Below are positions 42,798 to 52,236 of a DNA stretch of 64,000 nucleotides, in pieces. Under the pieces are notes generated by a model. It was not told where the DNA came from. It made no database searches and was given only the letters and a program-made list of their open reading frames with translations. Source of the stretch: Microcoleus vaginatus_C (GTDB lineage: Bacteria > Cyanobacteriota > Cyanobacteriia > Cyanobacteriales > Microcoleaceae); the NCBI GenBank assembly GCA_040004035.1, contig JAMPLN010000007.1; one strand, given 5' to 3'. Every line of letters starts with the position of its first letter. Positions within the stretch are counted from its first letter, which is position 1. The position numbers were made by a program, and so were the translations under genes.

Positions 42798-44141
42798 CTA
42801 TGTAGTATGACGGGCAAAGGGAATACCCAGTAGAACAACGATGACCCCTACGATCGCGCCGATGCCTGTATAGACCAGGCTGGAATAGAGCAAATAGCCA
42901 CAAATAGCGCAGAACACTATGGGAATGATCGGGTAAAGCGGTACGCTAAACGGGCGAAGTCGATCGGGTTCTCGAATGCGTAAAACAATTAACGACAGAG
43001 TGCTGATCAAAAAGAAAAACCAGAAGATGGGCGCAGTGTAGTCCACCATTGTTTCAAATCCTTTGCGGGTGAAGGTTCCCAGCCCAATCAGCGTCAGGGC
43101 GATCGCACCTTGCAATAAATAAGCGGTTGTCGGTGAACTCGGATGCGGATGCCAGCGTGCCAACCAGCGAAACGCAGACCTATCCTGCCCCAGAGCAAAG
43201 CTGCTGCGTGCCCCCGTAAAGATGCTGGCGTTGATCGACCCCAGCGTGGCGGTCACAACCAGTAAACTCACAAACGCGGCTCCCGGTTCACCCAGCACTC
43301 GCCGCAGTAAATCTGATGCAACGGCTTGAGAGTCAGCCATGCCTGCGATACCCAATCCCCGCAGATATGCCAGATTAATCAGCAGATAAAGTCCTGTAAT
43401 GATGCCAATACTCCAGAGGAACGATCGCACAATATTGCGTTGCGGGTTGTGAATTTCGGCAGAAATGTAAGCGGCTTCATTCCAACCCCCATAGGACAGC
43501 AACACGAAGACCAGCGCTAAGCCCCAGGAAGAGGTACGAGAGGCATCGGAAGAAATGGGCCCGACGGGAGGAAGGGAGGATGCCAGACCCACTACGATGA
43601 CCAGCAGTAAGCCTAAAACGAGTATCACCGCTAGCCCATTCTGGAGGCTTTTACTCTGGCGCAGTCCAATGATATTCAGCATTGTGAGCAAGGCGATGGC
43701 GAGTGCTGCGTAAATTGCAGGCGAGTAGCCACCTAGTGGAAGTAGCTGAGAGGCATAGTCGCCAAACACAAATGCCAGCAGCGCGATCGATCCAGTCTGA
43801 ATCACGGTCATGCGTGCCCAGGCAAATAAAACCGCGATCGGTTGCCCCAATGCCCGTTTCAGGTAGTAGTAGTTGCCGCCGACATGGGGATATGTAGTTG
43901 CCAATTCGGCGTAGCAAAGTGCCCCCAGCAATGACACAACACCGCCTATCAGCCAGACTCCTATGACACCACCAACCGTTCCGGTATTAGCAGCGACCAG
44001 AGCAGGGGTTTCAAAAATGCCTGCGCCGATTACTAGCCCGACAATCAAGGCGATCGCTTCAATTAGAGTAATAGAGGGTTTTGGAGCCCCTGTTTGGGGT
44101 TCGTTACGTTCCACCAGTGCAGTGTTCTCTAATCTATCCAC
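42798..44141 (-). CDS. APC family amino acid permease
   Basis: A 447-residue, about 12-helix transporter of the amino acid-polyamine-organocation superfamily. The start region SITLIEAIALIVGLVIGAGI carries the conserved GAGIF-type segment of helix 1, and GGWNEAAYISAEI (about 230) the conserved Glu of the helix-6 region; LGSINASIFTGARSSFALG gives the helix 8 region. The substrate cannot be predicted. The two downstream and upstream minus-strand genes (methyltransferase lipoprotein; a 40-residue peptide) lie close, so an operon of three is likely. Confidence 0.9.
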   Translation of the reverse strand: MDRLENTALVERNEPQTGAPKPSITLIEAIALIVGLVIGAGIFETPALVAANTGTVGGVIGVWLIGGVVSLLGALCYAELATTYPHVGGNYYYLKRALGQPIAVLFAWARMTVIQTGSIALLAFVFGDYASQLLPLGGYSPAIYAALAIALLTMLNIIGLRQSKSLQNGLAVILVLGLLLVIVVGLASSLPPVGPISSDASRTSSWGLALVFVLLSYGGWNEAAYISAEIHNPQRNIVRSFLWSIGIITGLYLLINLAYLRGLGIAGMADSQAVASDLLRRVLGEPGAAFVSLLVVTATLGSINASIFTGARSSFALGQDRSAFRWLARWHPHPSSPTTAYLLQGAIALTLIGLGTFTRKGFETMVDYTAPIFWFFFLISTLSLIVLRIREPDRLRPFSVPLYPIIPIVFCAICGYLLYSSLVYTGIGAIVGVIVVLLGIPFARHTT

Positions 44142-44169
44142 AGTTTTAGCTTCTCAACGAGTAGAATTT

Positions 44170-44292
44170 TTAACGACACCCAGGCGTAAAGCAATTTCCG
44201 TTTTGCCCAAAAATCCGACGCCCACTCAGAAGAATTAGAATTCCTGTGATACCAGAAATTAAAAAGAGTTGCTGGAAACGTGAATTGTTCAT
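44170..44292 (-). CDS. possible 40-residue membrane peptide
   Basis: A 40-codon frame ending 28 bases before the APC gene. It has one membrane-helix-like stretch (LFLISGITGILILLSG) followed by RRIFGQNG and a Cys-containing tail. The purine-rich TTTTGAGG directly abuts the ATG, closer than ideal. Too short to assign a family; listed because small hydrophobic peptides next to transporters can be real. Confidence 0.35.
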   Translation of the reverse strand: MNNSRFQQLFLISGITGILILLSGRRIFGQNGNCFTPGCR

Positions 44293-44829
44293 CCTCAAAA
44301 ACCTATTTAGGAGAGGGTTGACAATCAAGGTCTACTCTTAGCGTCAACAGCAAATGTGACTCAAAGGTGACAATTCCCACATTTTTCCAATTAATTACTC
44401 AGAGCAGGTTGCCATGCTTCGATGGTTTGCAGGATAATCAAACCAGAACGAACCATTGCTTGCAGTTGAGGTAGCATCTACCAAATCCGCGTCACTCCTG
44501 ACATCAATACATGAGCGCTTCGATCGCCAATCAGACAACCTCACAGATAATCCAGAAACGGGACTCAGCCTTTTGCAAGATGAGCAACTCTACACGATCT
44601 TGCACAATAGCAATCATGTTGTTGAATGGTTAAAAGCACTGGATTGCTAGATCAGGGCTTGGTATTGTCGGCAAATTTTCGGCTTAAAAGTGATTAAACG
44701 ACGATCGATCGTGTCTACAAGAAAAAGTGATTTGAACAGGTGGATAAGCGGTGTTAGGTCTTTTCTTTGATTCACAAAAATTGATGGCAATTGGAGCATA
44801 GCTCAAAAGTAATTAGCAGGTAAAAAGGC
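44293..44829. other. intergenic, no confident gene
   Basis: The 537 bases between the APC gene leader and the sugar dehydrogenase gene hold a 64-codon plus-strand frame (44456-44650) without ribosome site or family signs. I see no structured element. The upstream promoter for the sugar dehydrogenase should lie near 44750-44820. Confidence 0.4.
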
Positions 44830-46053
44830 ATGAAACGAAAAAACATTCTTAAAAGTGGGCTAATGTTGAGCATCATGGGTCTAGTTGGCTGCACTTCTCC
44901 CCAGGCGCAGGTGCGCGAAACACCGACTTCTGTCCAAATTAGTAGTGAAGCGCAACAGGCACAAACTAATCAAACTGCCCAGCCAGCCAGTTGCAAATTG
45001 GTGGAAGACGGGTTTGGTCCGCAGGGGCAGGTGAGTGTACGGGTGGAGGAAGTAGTGACAGGGCTGGATGTTCCCTGGGGGATTGCCTTCTTACCAAACC
45101 GCGATTTGCTTGTTTCTGAACGATCGGGACGGGTGCGGCTAGTGCAAAATGGCAAGCTGCGCCCCCAAGCGATCGCCACCATCAATGTCAGCGATCGCGG
45201 TGAAGGTGGATTACTGGGCATTGCCGCTCATCCCGATTTTGCCAATAACCGATTCTTTTATGTGTATTTCACCGCCAACCAAAATGGCACTCCAGTGAAT
45301 CGTGTGGAACGCTGGCAGTTGTCCCAAGATGGAGTGAGTGCAACCCGCGATCGCACCATTGTTGACAATATTCCCGTTGCTCAATTCCACAACGGCGGAC
45401 GGATTCGATTTGGTCCCGATGGGATGCTTTATATTGGCACCGGAGACGCCAGAGATCCAAACCTTTCTCAGAATGTCAAAAGTCTTGCAGGCAAGATTTT
45501 GCGCGTCACCCCTGATGGCCAGGTACCCGCTGATAATCCCTTCCCAGGAAATCCAGTTTATATCCTGGGGATTCGCAATACTCAGGGGTTTGATTGGGTG
45601 AATGTATCGACTCTGTGGGTCAGCGATCATGGCCCCAGTGGCGAGTTAGGGCGATCGGGACACGATAAAGTCAGTGTTGCCCAGGCAGGTGATAATTTGG
45701 GCTGGCCCACTATCTACCGCTGTGAATCACAGCAAGGATTAGTAACCCCTGCGATCGTGTGGCAGCAGGCATTACCCCCCGGAGGAGCCACCATCTACAC
45801 AGGTAATGCGATTCCTGAATGGAAAGGCAACCTCATCGTTGCAGGACTGCGGGCAGAGCAATTGCAGCGAATAGTCATTGATCCTCGATCGGGTCAGGTG
45901 CAGCAGCATGAAGTTTATTTGCAGGGGCAGCAGGGACGGCTCAGAGAAGCGATTATGGGCCCCGATGGCGAATTGTATGTGACCACCAGTAATTGTGATG
46001 GTCGCGGCAGTTGCCCACCAGAGCAGGACAAGATTCTTCGCATTACTCGCTGA
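44830..46053 (+). CDS. PQQ-type soluble sugar dehydrogenase, lipoprotein
   Basis: A 407-residue protein of the soluble aldose/glucose dehydrogenase family (PQQ-type beta-propeller, COG2133). Signal peptide with lipobox LVGC (Cys near 21), so it should sit in the outer leaflet side of the cytoplasmic or outer membrane. Propeller motifs: WGIAFLPNRDLLVSERSGRV, LLGIAAHPDFANNRFFYVYF, FGPDGMLYIGTGDARDP, and GVSGIAAH-type GLRNTQGF (here GIRNTQGFDWV). Oxidises sugars and passes electrons to the envelope, given PQQ; whether the host makes PQQ is unknown. The next gene is a GH13 enzyme, 123 bases downstream. Confidence 0.88.
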   Translation: MKRKNILKSGLMLSIMGLVGCTSPQAQVRETPTSVQISSEAQQAQTNQTAQPASCKLVEDGFGPQGQVSVRVEEVVTGLDVPWGIAFLPNRDLLVSERSGRVRLVQNGKLRPQAIATINVSDRGEGGLLGIAAHPDFANNRFFYVYFTANQNGTPVNRVERWQLSQDGVSATRDRTIVDNIPVAQFHNGGRIRFGPDGMLYIGTGDARDPNLSQNVKSLAGKILRVTPDGQVPADNPFPGNPVYILGIRNTQGFDWVNVSTLWVSDHGPSGELGRSGHDKVSVAQAGDNLGWPTIYRCESQQGLVTPAIVWQQALPPGGATIYTGNAIPEWKGNLIVAGLRAEQLQRIVIDPRSGQVQQHEVYLQGQQGRLREAIMGPDGELYVTTSNCDGRGSCPPEQDKILRITR

Positions 46054-46176
46054 GTCAGTTTTTGAACCTGTCACCTTCTGATCACTTTTGGGCTTCAAAT
46101 TGAAAACAGGTAGAGAATCACGATCGCTCAAGCGATTGCTTTACCTGTTCTTTTAGGAGTTGAATGGGTAATTCTA

Positions 46177-47823
46177 ATGCTAGATCTCTGGTACAAAAAT
46201 GCCATCATCTATTGCATCGATGTCAAAACCTTCATGGATGCGAATGGTGATGGCATTGGTGACTTTGCAGGCTTGACTGAGCGCGTTGATTACCTGTCTG
46301 GGTTGGGCGTTACCTGCATCTGGCTCATGCCTTTCTATCCATCTCCCAATAAAGATAATGGGTACGATGTGATGGACTACTACAGCATCGATCCTCGTTT
46401 AGGAACATTGGGAGATTTTGTTGCATTCACCCATAGGGCAGAAGAACGAGGAATCCGGGTTATTGTTGATTTGGTTGTCAACCATACATCAGATCAGCAC
46501 CCCTGGTTTCAAGCAGCTTGTAAAGATAAAACCTCCAAATACTGGAACTACTACTTGTGGTCAAAAGAGAAACCGCAGGATTTGCTAGAAGGTATTATAT
46601 TCCCTGGTTTTCAGAAAGCGACGTGGGCATATCAACCAGAAGCAGAAGCCTATTATGCCCATCGGTTCTATGACCATCAGGCTGACTTGAATATTACTAA
46701 TCCTGAAGTCAGGATAGAGATTCAAAAAATCATGGGGTTTTGGTTGAGGTTGGGCGTATCTGGGTTTCGGATTGATGCCGCTCCCTATCTCATTGAACTG
46801 AGACAGGCTGATAACCTGTTTGAGCGAGTCGATGATCCTTACATCTACATTGATGAACTGCGGAATTTTCTTTCCTGGCGACGGGGAGATGCGATTTTGC
46901 TGGCAGAAGCCAATGAACCTCCCGAAGCACTATCCAGGTATTTTGGGGATGGCAACCGGATGCAAATGCTGTTTAACTTTTGGGGAAATCAACATTTAAT
47001 GCTTGCCCTGGCACAGGAAACGGCAACTCCACTAATTGAAGCATTTAAAGAATTGCCAGATGTCCCCCCCATTGGGCAATGGGCAAACTTTATTCGCAAT
47101 CATGATGAACTGTCGCTCGATCAACTCTCCAATGTTCAGCAAGACGAAATTGCAGGGGCATTTGCGCCCGATCGCGATCGAATGTGGATTTTCGATCGCG
47201 GTATCCGTCGTCGATTTGCTCCTATGGTCAACGGCGATATTCAGCGACTGCGACTAACCTATAGTTTGCTGCTAACCCTACCAGGCACGCCAGTGATTAA
47301 CTATGGCGAAGAATTGGGTATGGGCGATGACTTATCATTGAAAGAGCGCGATCCGGCTCGGACACCAATGCAATGGTCGAGTGCGCCCAATGGTGGATTT
47401 TCGACGGCCGAGGCCGATCGACTCCTCCTTCCTGTTATTTCCGAAGGCGAATACAGCTACGAGCATTTGAATGTCAAGGTTCAACGTCGAAACCCTGACT
47501 CGTTGCTCAACTGGATGGAACGCGCCATCCGCGTGCGGAAGGAATGCCCAGAGTTTGGTTGGGGCGCATGGCAAATCTTGGAGGCAAATCACCCCAGTGT
47601 ATTTGCCCATCGGTGTGAATGGGAGGGCAGGGTGGTTATTGCCGTACATAATCTGGCAGAAGCTGCCTGTACAGCAACATTGACACTCCAAGAGGATGCC
47701 AACAAATATTTGATTGATTTGTTTGAAGATCAGCCGGATGAGGCGATCGTGGATTCCTCTCATAAAATTCATCTCAAAGGCTACGGTTACCATTGGTTTC
47801 GCGTGGGCAACCAGCCTTTTTAA
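46177..47823 (+). CDS. GH13 trehalose synthase-like enzyme
   Basis: A 548-residue GH13 (alpha-amylase superfamily) enzyme without signal peptide. N-terminus LWYKNAIIYCIDVKTFMDAN, then IWLMPFYPSPNKDNGYDV, VVNHTSDQHPWF, GFRIDAAPYL with the nucleophile Asp, LLAEANEPPEA with the general acid Glu, and FIRNHDELSL with the stabilising Asp; all three catalytic residues are present. The sequence matches trehalose synthase (TreS)-like enzymes, which turn maltose into trehalose, or related alpha-glucosyltransferases. Full TreS is often longer (about 580-600) or fused to a kinase domain, which is absent here. The rhomboid gene follows after 27 bases. Confidence 0.82.
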   Translation: MLDLWYKNAIIYCIDVKTFMDANGDGIGDFAGLTERVDYLSGLGVTCIWLMPFYPSPNKDNGYDVMDYYSIDPRLGTLGDFVAFTHRAEERGIRVIVDLVVNHTSDQHPWFQAACKDKTSKYWNYYLWSKEKPQDLLEGIIFPGFQKATWAYQPEAEAYYAHRFYDHQADLNITNPEVRIEIQKIMGFWLRLGVSGFRIDAAPYLIELRQADNLFERVDDPYIYIDELRNFLSWRRGDAILLAEANEPPEALSRYFGDGNRMQMLFNFWGNQHLMLALAQETATPLIEAFKELPDVPPIGQWANFIRNHDELSLDQLSNVQQDEIAGAFAPDRDRMWIFDRGIRRRFAPMVNGDIQRLRLTYSLLLTLPGTPVINYGEELGMGDDLSLKERDPARTPMQWSSAPNGGFSTAEADRLLLPVISEGEYSYEHLNVKVQRRNPDSLLNWMERAIRVRKECPEFGWGAWQILEANHPSVFAHRCEWEGRVVIAVHNLAEAACTATLTLQEDANKYLIDLFEDQPDEAIVDSSHKIHLKGYGYHWFRVGNQPF

Positions 47824-47850
47824 CCGATTTCCATACAAGGAAGAAGTATT

Positions 47851-48552
47851 GTGGTTCCCCTTCACGACAACAATCCTACCCGAATTACTCCTTACGTCAA
47901 TTATGGGTTAATTGGTATCAACATCGTTATTTTTTGGTATGAGGCAAGTTTATCAGCTCCGCAATTGCAGAGTTTTGTACAAGCCTATGCGGTTGTTCCG
48001 AATCAATTAACTACCAGTTTTCAAAGTGGTGATCTCACACAAATTCTACTTCAAGCGATGACACTCATTACCTCGCAGTTTCTGCATGGAGGTTTTTTGC
48101 ACCTGGGTGGGAATATGCTGTTTTTGTGGGTATTTGGCAACAACATCGAAGACCAGTTGGGACATATCAAGTTTTTGATTTTCTATCTGCTTTGTGGAGC
48201 CTTAGCAGGGTTGGCGCAGTGGTTTTTCTCAATGCAGTCTACGGTGCCTGCGTTGGGAGCTAGTGGGGCGATAGCGGGTGTCCTTGGAGCTTACATTCTT
48301 CGCTTTCCTCACGCTAAAATTCTGACCTTGGTTCCGTTAGGATTCTTTATAACAACTTTCCGTATCCCGGCAATTTTCTTCCTGGGCTTTTGGTTTGTCC
48401 AACAAGCTTTGTACGGTATTGCCAGTTTGCAGATACGCAGTAATGTCGGCATGGAAGGTGGTGGTATTGCTTACTGGGCACATGCGGGAGGATTCGTCTT
48501 TGGTGTCCTTCTGGGTCCTCTCTTTGGTCTCTTTGCGTCAAAAGAGCGTTAA
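47851..48552 (+). CDS. rhomboid-family intramembrane serine protease
   Basis: A 233-residue membrane protein with about six helices. Catalytic Ser138 in GASGAIAG and His211 in AYWAHAGGF are both present, as is the HGGFLHLGGNMLFLWVFG stretch with the oxyanion-hole His/Asn. Rhomboids cut single-pass membrane proteins within the lipid layer. The start is GTG with AGGAAGAA 11 bases upstream, and no nearer ATG keeps the N-terminal segment. It lies 27 bases after the GH13 gene, so co-transcription is likely, although no shared function is evident. Confidence 0.9.
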   Translation: MVPLHDNNPTRITPYVNYGLIGINIVIFWYEASLSAPQLQSFVQAYAVVPNQLTTSFQSGDLTQILLQAMTLITSQFLHGGFLHLGGNMLFLWVFGNNIEDQLGHIKFLIFYLLCGALAGLAQWFFSMQSTVPALGASGAIAGVLGAYILRFPHAKILTLVPLGFFITTFRIPAIFFLGFWFVQQALYGIASLQIRSNVGMEGGGIAYWAHAGGFVFGVLLGPLFGLFASKER

Positions 48553-48638
48553 TTTCAGAAACGATCGATCAATTAGTCAAGTAATCTGGGAGGGTGACAA
48601 AAAGGTCTACAAACTAAGCATAATCAGGGTTGCAGCCC

Positions 48639-48782
48639 CTATACCTGTTGATAAAAGCGACGCTTATTTCGAGTTTTCGTTAAGTCTTGCACAGATTCAT
48701 AATATCGTTCGAGATAATTTGCCCACTGCTCTCCATCTTGCGCCCACGCCTCCCTGTACTCCGTTTGCCGTATTTTTGGCAT
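48639..48782 (-). CDS. short unknown frame, possible gene remnant
   Basis: A 47-codon frame from the ATG at 48782 (MPKIRQTEYREAWAQDGEQW, then ANYLERYYESVQDLTK). The frame is open back to about 48881 without a start. The residue mix looks coding rather than random (charged helix), so this may be the end of a lost gene. Low confidence. Confidence 0.25.
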   Translation of the reverse strand: MPKIRQTEYREAWAQDGEQWANYLERYYESVQDLTKTRNKRRFYQQV

Positions 48783-48953
48783 TGAGGTATGTCCAGCAAT
48801 CTGTGTAGCTTGCGACGGCGACTTTCGGCTGTTCTTGGATAGGGAAATACCCGTGGGCTCAGCTCTAACCTGACATTGATTTAATTATCCACAGTGGCTC
48901 AAAGTCAAGCGAGAATAAGCCATTGGGCTATATAAAAACTGTCCGGACTATTG

Positions 48954-48999
48954 ATCTAAAATCTAAAATCTAAAATCTAAAATCTAAAATCTAAAATCG
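48954..48999 (+). repeat. ATCTAAA heptamer array
   Basis: About six tandem ATCTAAA/AAAATCT units, identical in form to the arrays at 62848-62996 (opposite strand) and 30646-30679. Confidence 0.9.
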
Positions 49000-49327
49000 A
49001 TTGACTTGTTTTTCTGATTGTATCAAGCCAACCAAGATTGTAATTAACATAAACTGAGCGTGTGTCAGTTGTTTTTGTAAATGGTTCTGATAGGATGTCG
49101 GTAGCATTTTTTTAGGATAAGCTAGCCTGTCACAATTCGGCGGTCGATTTTTTTTTCCACAACGAAGCTCAACCTTTGCCCCATCTGGGTTTCAAGTGGG
49201 CTTGTCACCCCGCCAGCCGGGAATAAAAAATTTTGTCATTTTTTAGTCACATTTACTTGTGACTCTAAAAGATAAGAGCTTAAACGCTTAGATCAGATCT
49301 TTTTCAGTCTGAGTCGAATCTACTCCA

Positions 49328-49850
49328 ATGCTAATTAGCTCATGGCTAATCAGTAGAAGGAAATTAATAAGGATTTTGATTGCCTTTGATGAATCACCCT
49401 TTACACCCTTTCTCTTTGAGCAAGCGCTTACCCTAGCAAAACAAGAGAATGCTGTTTGCCAAGTTTTCCATTGTATTGACCCATCTCTCTTGAGTCAGTA
49501 CACTCCCATCACTTCCCTAAGTGCAGGAGAGGAGAAAAATCAAAAGCTATGGCAGCTTTACCAGCAGAAGTGAAGGCGTGGCATATGTTAGTAGACTTTA
49601 GCTACGAAAAGGGAAAGCCAGGACGGGCGATTTGCCATGTATCTCGAGAATGGGGAGCAGACCTTATTGTTGTCGTAGAGCAACCAAAAGGTTAGCCGAG
49701 GTGCTAGTAGAAAGTGTCAGTAACTATGTCGTTCCTCATCCTCCTTGCTCCATCCTGGTGATTTCAGGCGAAGCTCTTAGCGAAGCAAGAGCTACTGCCG
49801 ATCGTGCTGGCTTTTCCGAATCTGTCAAACCGTCTTTTTTACCTCATTAA
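49328..49850 (+). pseudogene. universal stress protein (UspA) pseudogene
   Basis: The UspA family is readable in three successive frames: first IRILIAFDESPF and LFEQALTLAKQENAVCQVFH (49328-49573), then KAWHMLVDFSYEKGKPGRAI and WGADLIVV (49549-49701), then RATKRLAEVLVESVSNYVV and PCSILVIS (49632-49850). The order is correct for a single Usp, with at least two frameshifts between parts, one in the loop that normally holds the GRRG nucleotide motif (here GRR is out of frame). The gene is therefore broken, unless the frameshifts are sequencing errors. Confidence 0.75.
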
Positions 49851-49864
49851 ATTGACCGAGAACG

Positions 49865-50647
49865 ATGAAAAACTTTTTACAACAACCTATCCGTTTTTTG
49901 ATAGCAGGAGCTGCGGTAGTCCTGCTGATCATTTCCTGTCAATCGACACCACAGGCGCAGACATCGCAGACATCCCCCTCGACGACTCAACCATCTGCTG
50001 TCGCATCACGGGCTGGGGAACTGAGTGCCTACCCCGCGCAACTACCGCCGTTGCCCTATGAGTATGGTGCATTGGCGAAAGCTATTGATGCCGAAACCAT
50101 GAAGCTTCATCACGATCGCCATCACGCCTCTTATGTTGACAATCTCAATGAGGCATTAAAGCAACAGTCGAATTTGCAGAACCGTAGTGTTGAAGCTTTG
50201 CTACGTGATCTTAACAGTGTGCCGGAAGCTATTCGCACAACTGTTCAGAATAATGGGGGTGGGCATTTAAACCACACGATTTTCTGGCAAATTATGAGTC
50301 CCAATGGGGGTGGGCAACCTACTGGTGCAGTTGCTGAAGCCATCAATCAAACCTTTGGGAGTTTCGAGAACTTTAGAAAACAGTTTAACGAAGCGGGGGG
50401 CGGTCGCTTTGGCAGTGGTTGGGTTTGGTTAGTTCGTAATTCCCAAGGACAACTGCAAATTACCACAACGCCCAATCAGGACAATCCGATTACCGAAGGC
50501 TTATACCCAATCCTGGGCAACGATGTCTGGGAACACGCTTATTATCTGCGCTACCAAAATCGCCGCGCTGAATATCTGACCAATTGGTGGAATGTGGTCA
50601 ACTGGGAAGAAGTAAACCGACGGTTTCAACTCGCATCCCAACCATAA
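49865..50647 (+). CDS. sodA: Fe/Mn superoxide dismutase, lipoprotein
   Basis: A 260-residue Fe/Mn SOD. Unlike the usual cytoplasmic form of about 200 residues, it has a 25-residue signal with lipobox LIISC (Cys25) and a Thr/Gln/Ser-rich spacer (about 26-60), which should anchor it outside the cytoplasmic membrane. The SOD domain starts PPLPYEYGALAKAIDAETM; metal ligands are His82 (KLHHDRHHASY), His137 (GGHLNHTIFW) and the Asp and His of DVWEHAYY. It removes superoxide in the periplasm. It follows a broken Usp gene and precedes a NOX/FRE-like reductase by 17 bases, suggesting a redox operon. Metal choice (Fe or Mn) is not decidable by eye. Confidence 0.92.
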   Translation: MKNFLQQPIRFLIAGAAVVLLIISCQSTPQAQTSQTSPSTTQPSAVASRAGELSAYPAQLPPLPYEYGALAKAIDAETMKLHHDRHHASYVDNLNEALKQQSNLQNRSVEALLRDLNSVPEAIRTTVQNNGGGHLNHTIFWQIMSPNGGGQPTGAVAEAINQTFGSFENFRKQFNEAGGGRFGSGWVWLVRNSQGQLQITTTPNQDNPITEGLYPILGNDVWEHAYYLRYQNRRAEYLTNWWNVVNWEEVNRRFQLASQP

Positions 50648-50664
50648 TCGTCTAGGAGTTTGAT

Positions 50665-52002
50665 ATGAGAAGGTTGTTGATGCATAGCCCGAGCGCTGTT
50701 GCTGTTCTCTGGATTGTAGGGTATCTGTCACTAACTCTACTTCCCCTGTTGGTGCTGTTACTGCATCCGGCTCCCTCTGGACGTGGATTCTGGACTGAGT
50801 TTTCGGTAGCGCTGGGCTTTATTGGTTTGGCGATGATGGCGTTGCAATTTATCCTGACGGCCCGCGTCAATCGGATCGAAACCTCTTACGGGATTGATAT
50901 CCTGCTGCAGTTTCATCGCTATACCTCACTGGTGGCATTTTTCATGGTGCTGGTACATCCAGTTATCTTATTTATTGCTCAACCGGAAACCCTACAACTA
51001 CTCAACTTTCCCCAGGCGCCCTGGCGGGCGCGGATGGCAGTCTTGGGTACACTGGCATTTCTGGCAATGGTGGTGACAACCATCTGGCGCAAACCACTAA
51101 AGATTCCCTACGAACCCTGGCGAGCCTCTCACACCATTCTGGCAGTGGTGGCAGTGGGGTTCGGCTTTGCACATGCCCTCGCCGTTGGCAATTATTTAGG
51201 CTTGTTCTGGAAAGCTGTGCTATGGGGAGGTATTATTCTCGTCTCGCTCTGGCTCATCGTTTATGTGCGGTTGGTCAAACCCTGGTTGATGACTCAAAAG
51301 CCCTATGTGGTAGAGGAAGTGCTGCCACAACGGGGTGATGTCTGGACGCTGGCATTGCGTCCGCTGGGACATGAAGGCTTTACCTTTGAACCCGGTCAAT
51401 TTGCCTGGTTGACGCTGAATATTACCCCGTTGAGTATGCGAGAACATCCGTTTTCGATGTCGTCTTGTGCCGATCGCGCCGATCGCATCGAGTTTGGTAT
51501 CAAGGCGATCGGAGATTTCACCAAAGGCATCAAAGATGTTCAACCGGGAACGAGAGCGTATTTGGATGGGCCCTATGGGGTATTTACGACCGAGCGCTAT
51601 TGGGACAGCGCTGGCTTTGTGTTGATTGCTGGTGGAGTGGGGATTACACCCATTTTCAGCATCCTGTTGACAGCGGCCCAACGAAAGGACGATCGCCCCT
51701 TTTTGCTCATCTACGCGGCTTCCTCCTGGGACGACCTGACCTATCAAGAAGAGCTAGACGCTTTAAAGGAAAAATTAGATCTATCGATCGTCTATGTGTT
51801 GCGAAAAGTTCATGACGATTGGGCAGGTGACACAGGTTATGTTGACCAAGCATTATTGGAAAAATACATTCCTCTTCATCGGGGCAGTCGGCATTACTTT
51901 GTCTGTGCGGCTCCGGTGATGATGGATGCAGTTGAGCGGGCGTTATTTGAACTAAATGTTCCCGTTACGAACGTTCACATGGAACACTTTGATTTAGCTT
52001 AA
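50665..52002 (+). CDS. NOX/ferric reductase-like transmembrane flavohaem reductase
   Basis: A 445-residue protein. The N-terminal half has about six membrane helices with two pairs of His spaced by 14 (His84/His98 and His156/His170), the pattern that holds two stacked haems in ferric reductases and NADPH oxidases. The C-terminal half is a ferredoxin-NADP reductase fold: EHPFSMSS for FAD, LDGPYGVF, and VLIAGGVGITPI for the nucleotide. Such proteins move electrons from cytoplasmic NAD(P)H across the membrane to iron or oxygen; if oxygen, superoxide is made, which the neighbouring lipoprotein SOD could remove. It starts 17 bases after sodA. Confidence 0.85.
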   Translation: MRRLLMHSPSAVAVLWIVGYLSLTLLPLLVLLLHPAPSGRGFWTEFSVALGFIGLAMMALQFILTARVNRIETSYGIDILLQFHRYTSLVAFFMVLVHPVILFIAQPETLQLLNFPQAPWRARMAVLGTLAFLAMVVTTIWRKPLKIPYEPWRASHTILAVVAVGFGFAHALAVGNYLGLFWKAVLWGGIILVSLWLIVYVRLVKPWLMTQKPYVVEEVLPQRGDVWTLALRPLGHEGFTFEPGQFAWLTLNITPLSMREHPFSMSSCADRADRIEFGIKAIGDFTKGIKDVQPGTRAYLDGPYGVFTTERYWDSAGFVLIAGGVGITPIFSILLTAAQRKDDRPFLLIYAASSWDDLTYQEELDALKEKLDLSIVYVLRKVHDDWAGDTGYVDQALLEKYIPLHRGSRHYFVCAAPVMMDAVERALFELNVPVTNVHMEHFDLA

Positions 52003-52012
52003 TGGGGGGGCT

Positions 52013-52162
52013 ATGCGTTACAGTATCATGTTGCAACTGGTAGCAGGCACAACGCTCATTTTGTTGGGAGTTGCTGTTCTCTTTGCCTGGATTCAAACTC
52101 GAATTGAGCCTATCGATCTTAGAGAAGACACAATTTCTAGTCCTTCTCATCACAGGCACTAA
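52013..52162 (+). CDS. 49-residue single-pass membrane protein
   Basis: A short frame 10 bases after the reductase gene, preceded by a GGGGGGG ribosome-site-like run. It has one hydrophobic helix (LVAGTTLILLGVAVLFAWI) and a hydrophilic C-terminal tail ending in Ser and His. The tight spacing suggests it is translated with the reductase, perhaps as a small subunit. Too short to assign. Confidence 0.5.
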   Translation: MRYSIMLQLVAGTTLILLGVAVLFAWIQTRIEPIDLREDTISSPSHHRH

Positions 52163-52236
52163 ATCCATGCTTACGATCGGCGGCACTTAATCTATTTCCC
52201 ACTCGCGAATGGTGCAGCAATTTTTCGATCATCCGC

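Larger units (their letters stand above)
48553..49327. other. 775-base gap with remnant frame and heptamers
   Basis: No full gene. It holds a minus-strand remnant (48639-48782, extending open to about 48881), a heptamer array (48954-48999), and a C/G-rich hairpin-like stretch near 49206-49220. A promoter for the following broken gene cannot be named. Confidence 0.5.

Noticed and set aside
44456..44650. Plus-strand 64-codon frame
   Set aside because: No ribosome site and no recognisable pattern; likely chance.
48395..48808. Plus-strand frame overlapping the rhomboid gene end
   Set aside because: Out of frame with the well-supported rhomboid gene and without motifs.
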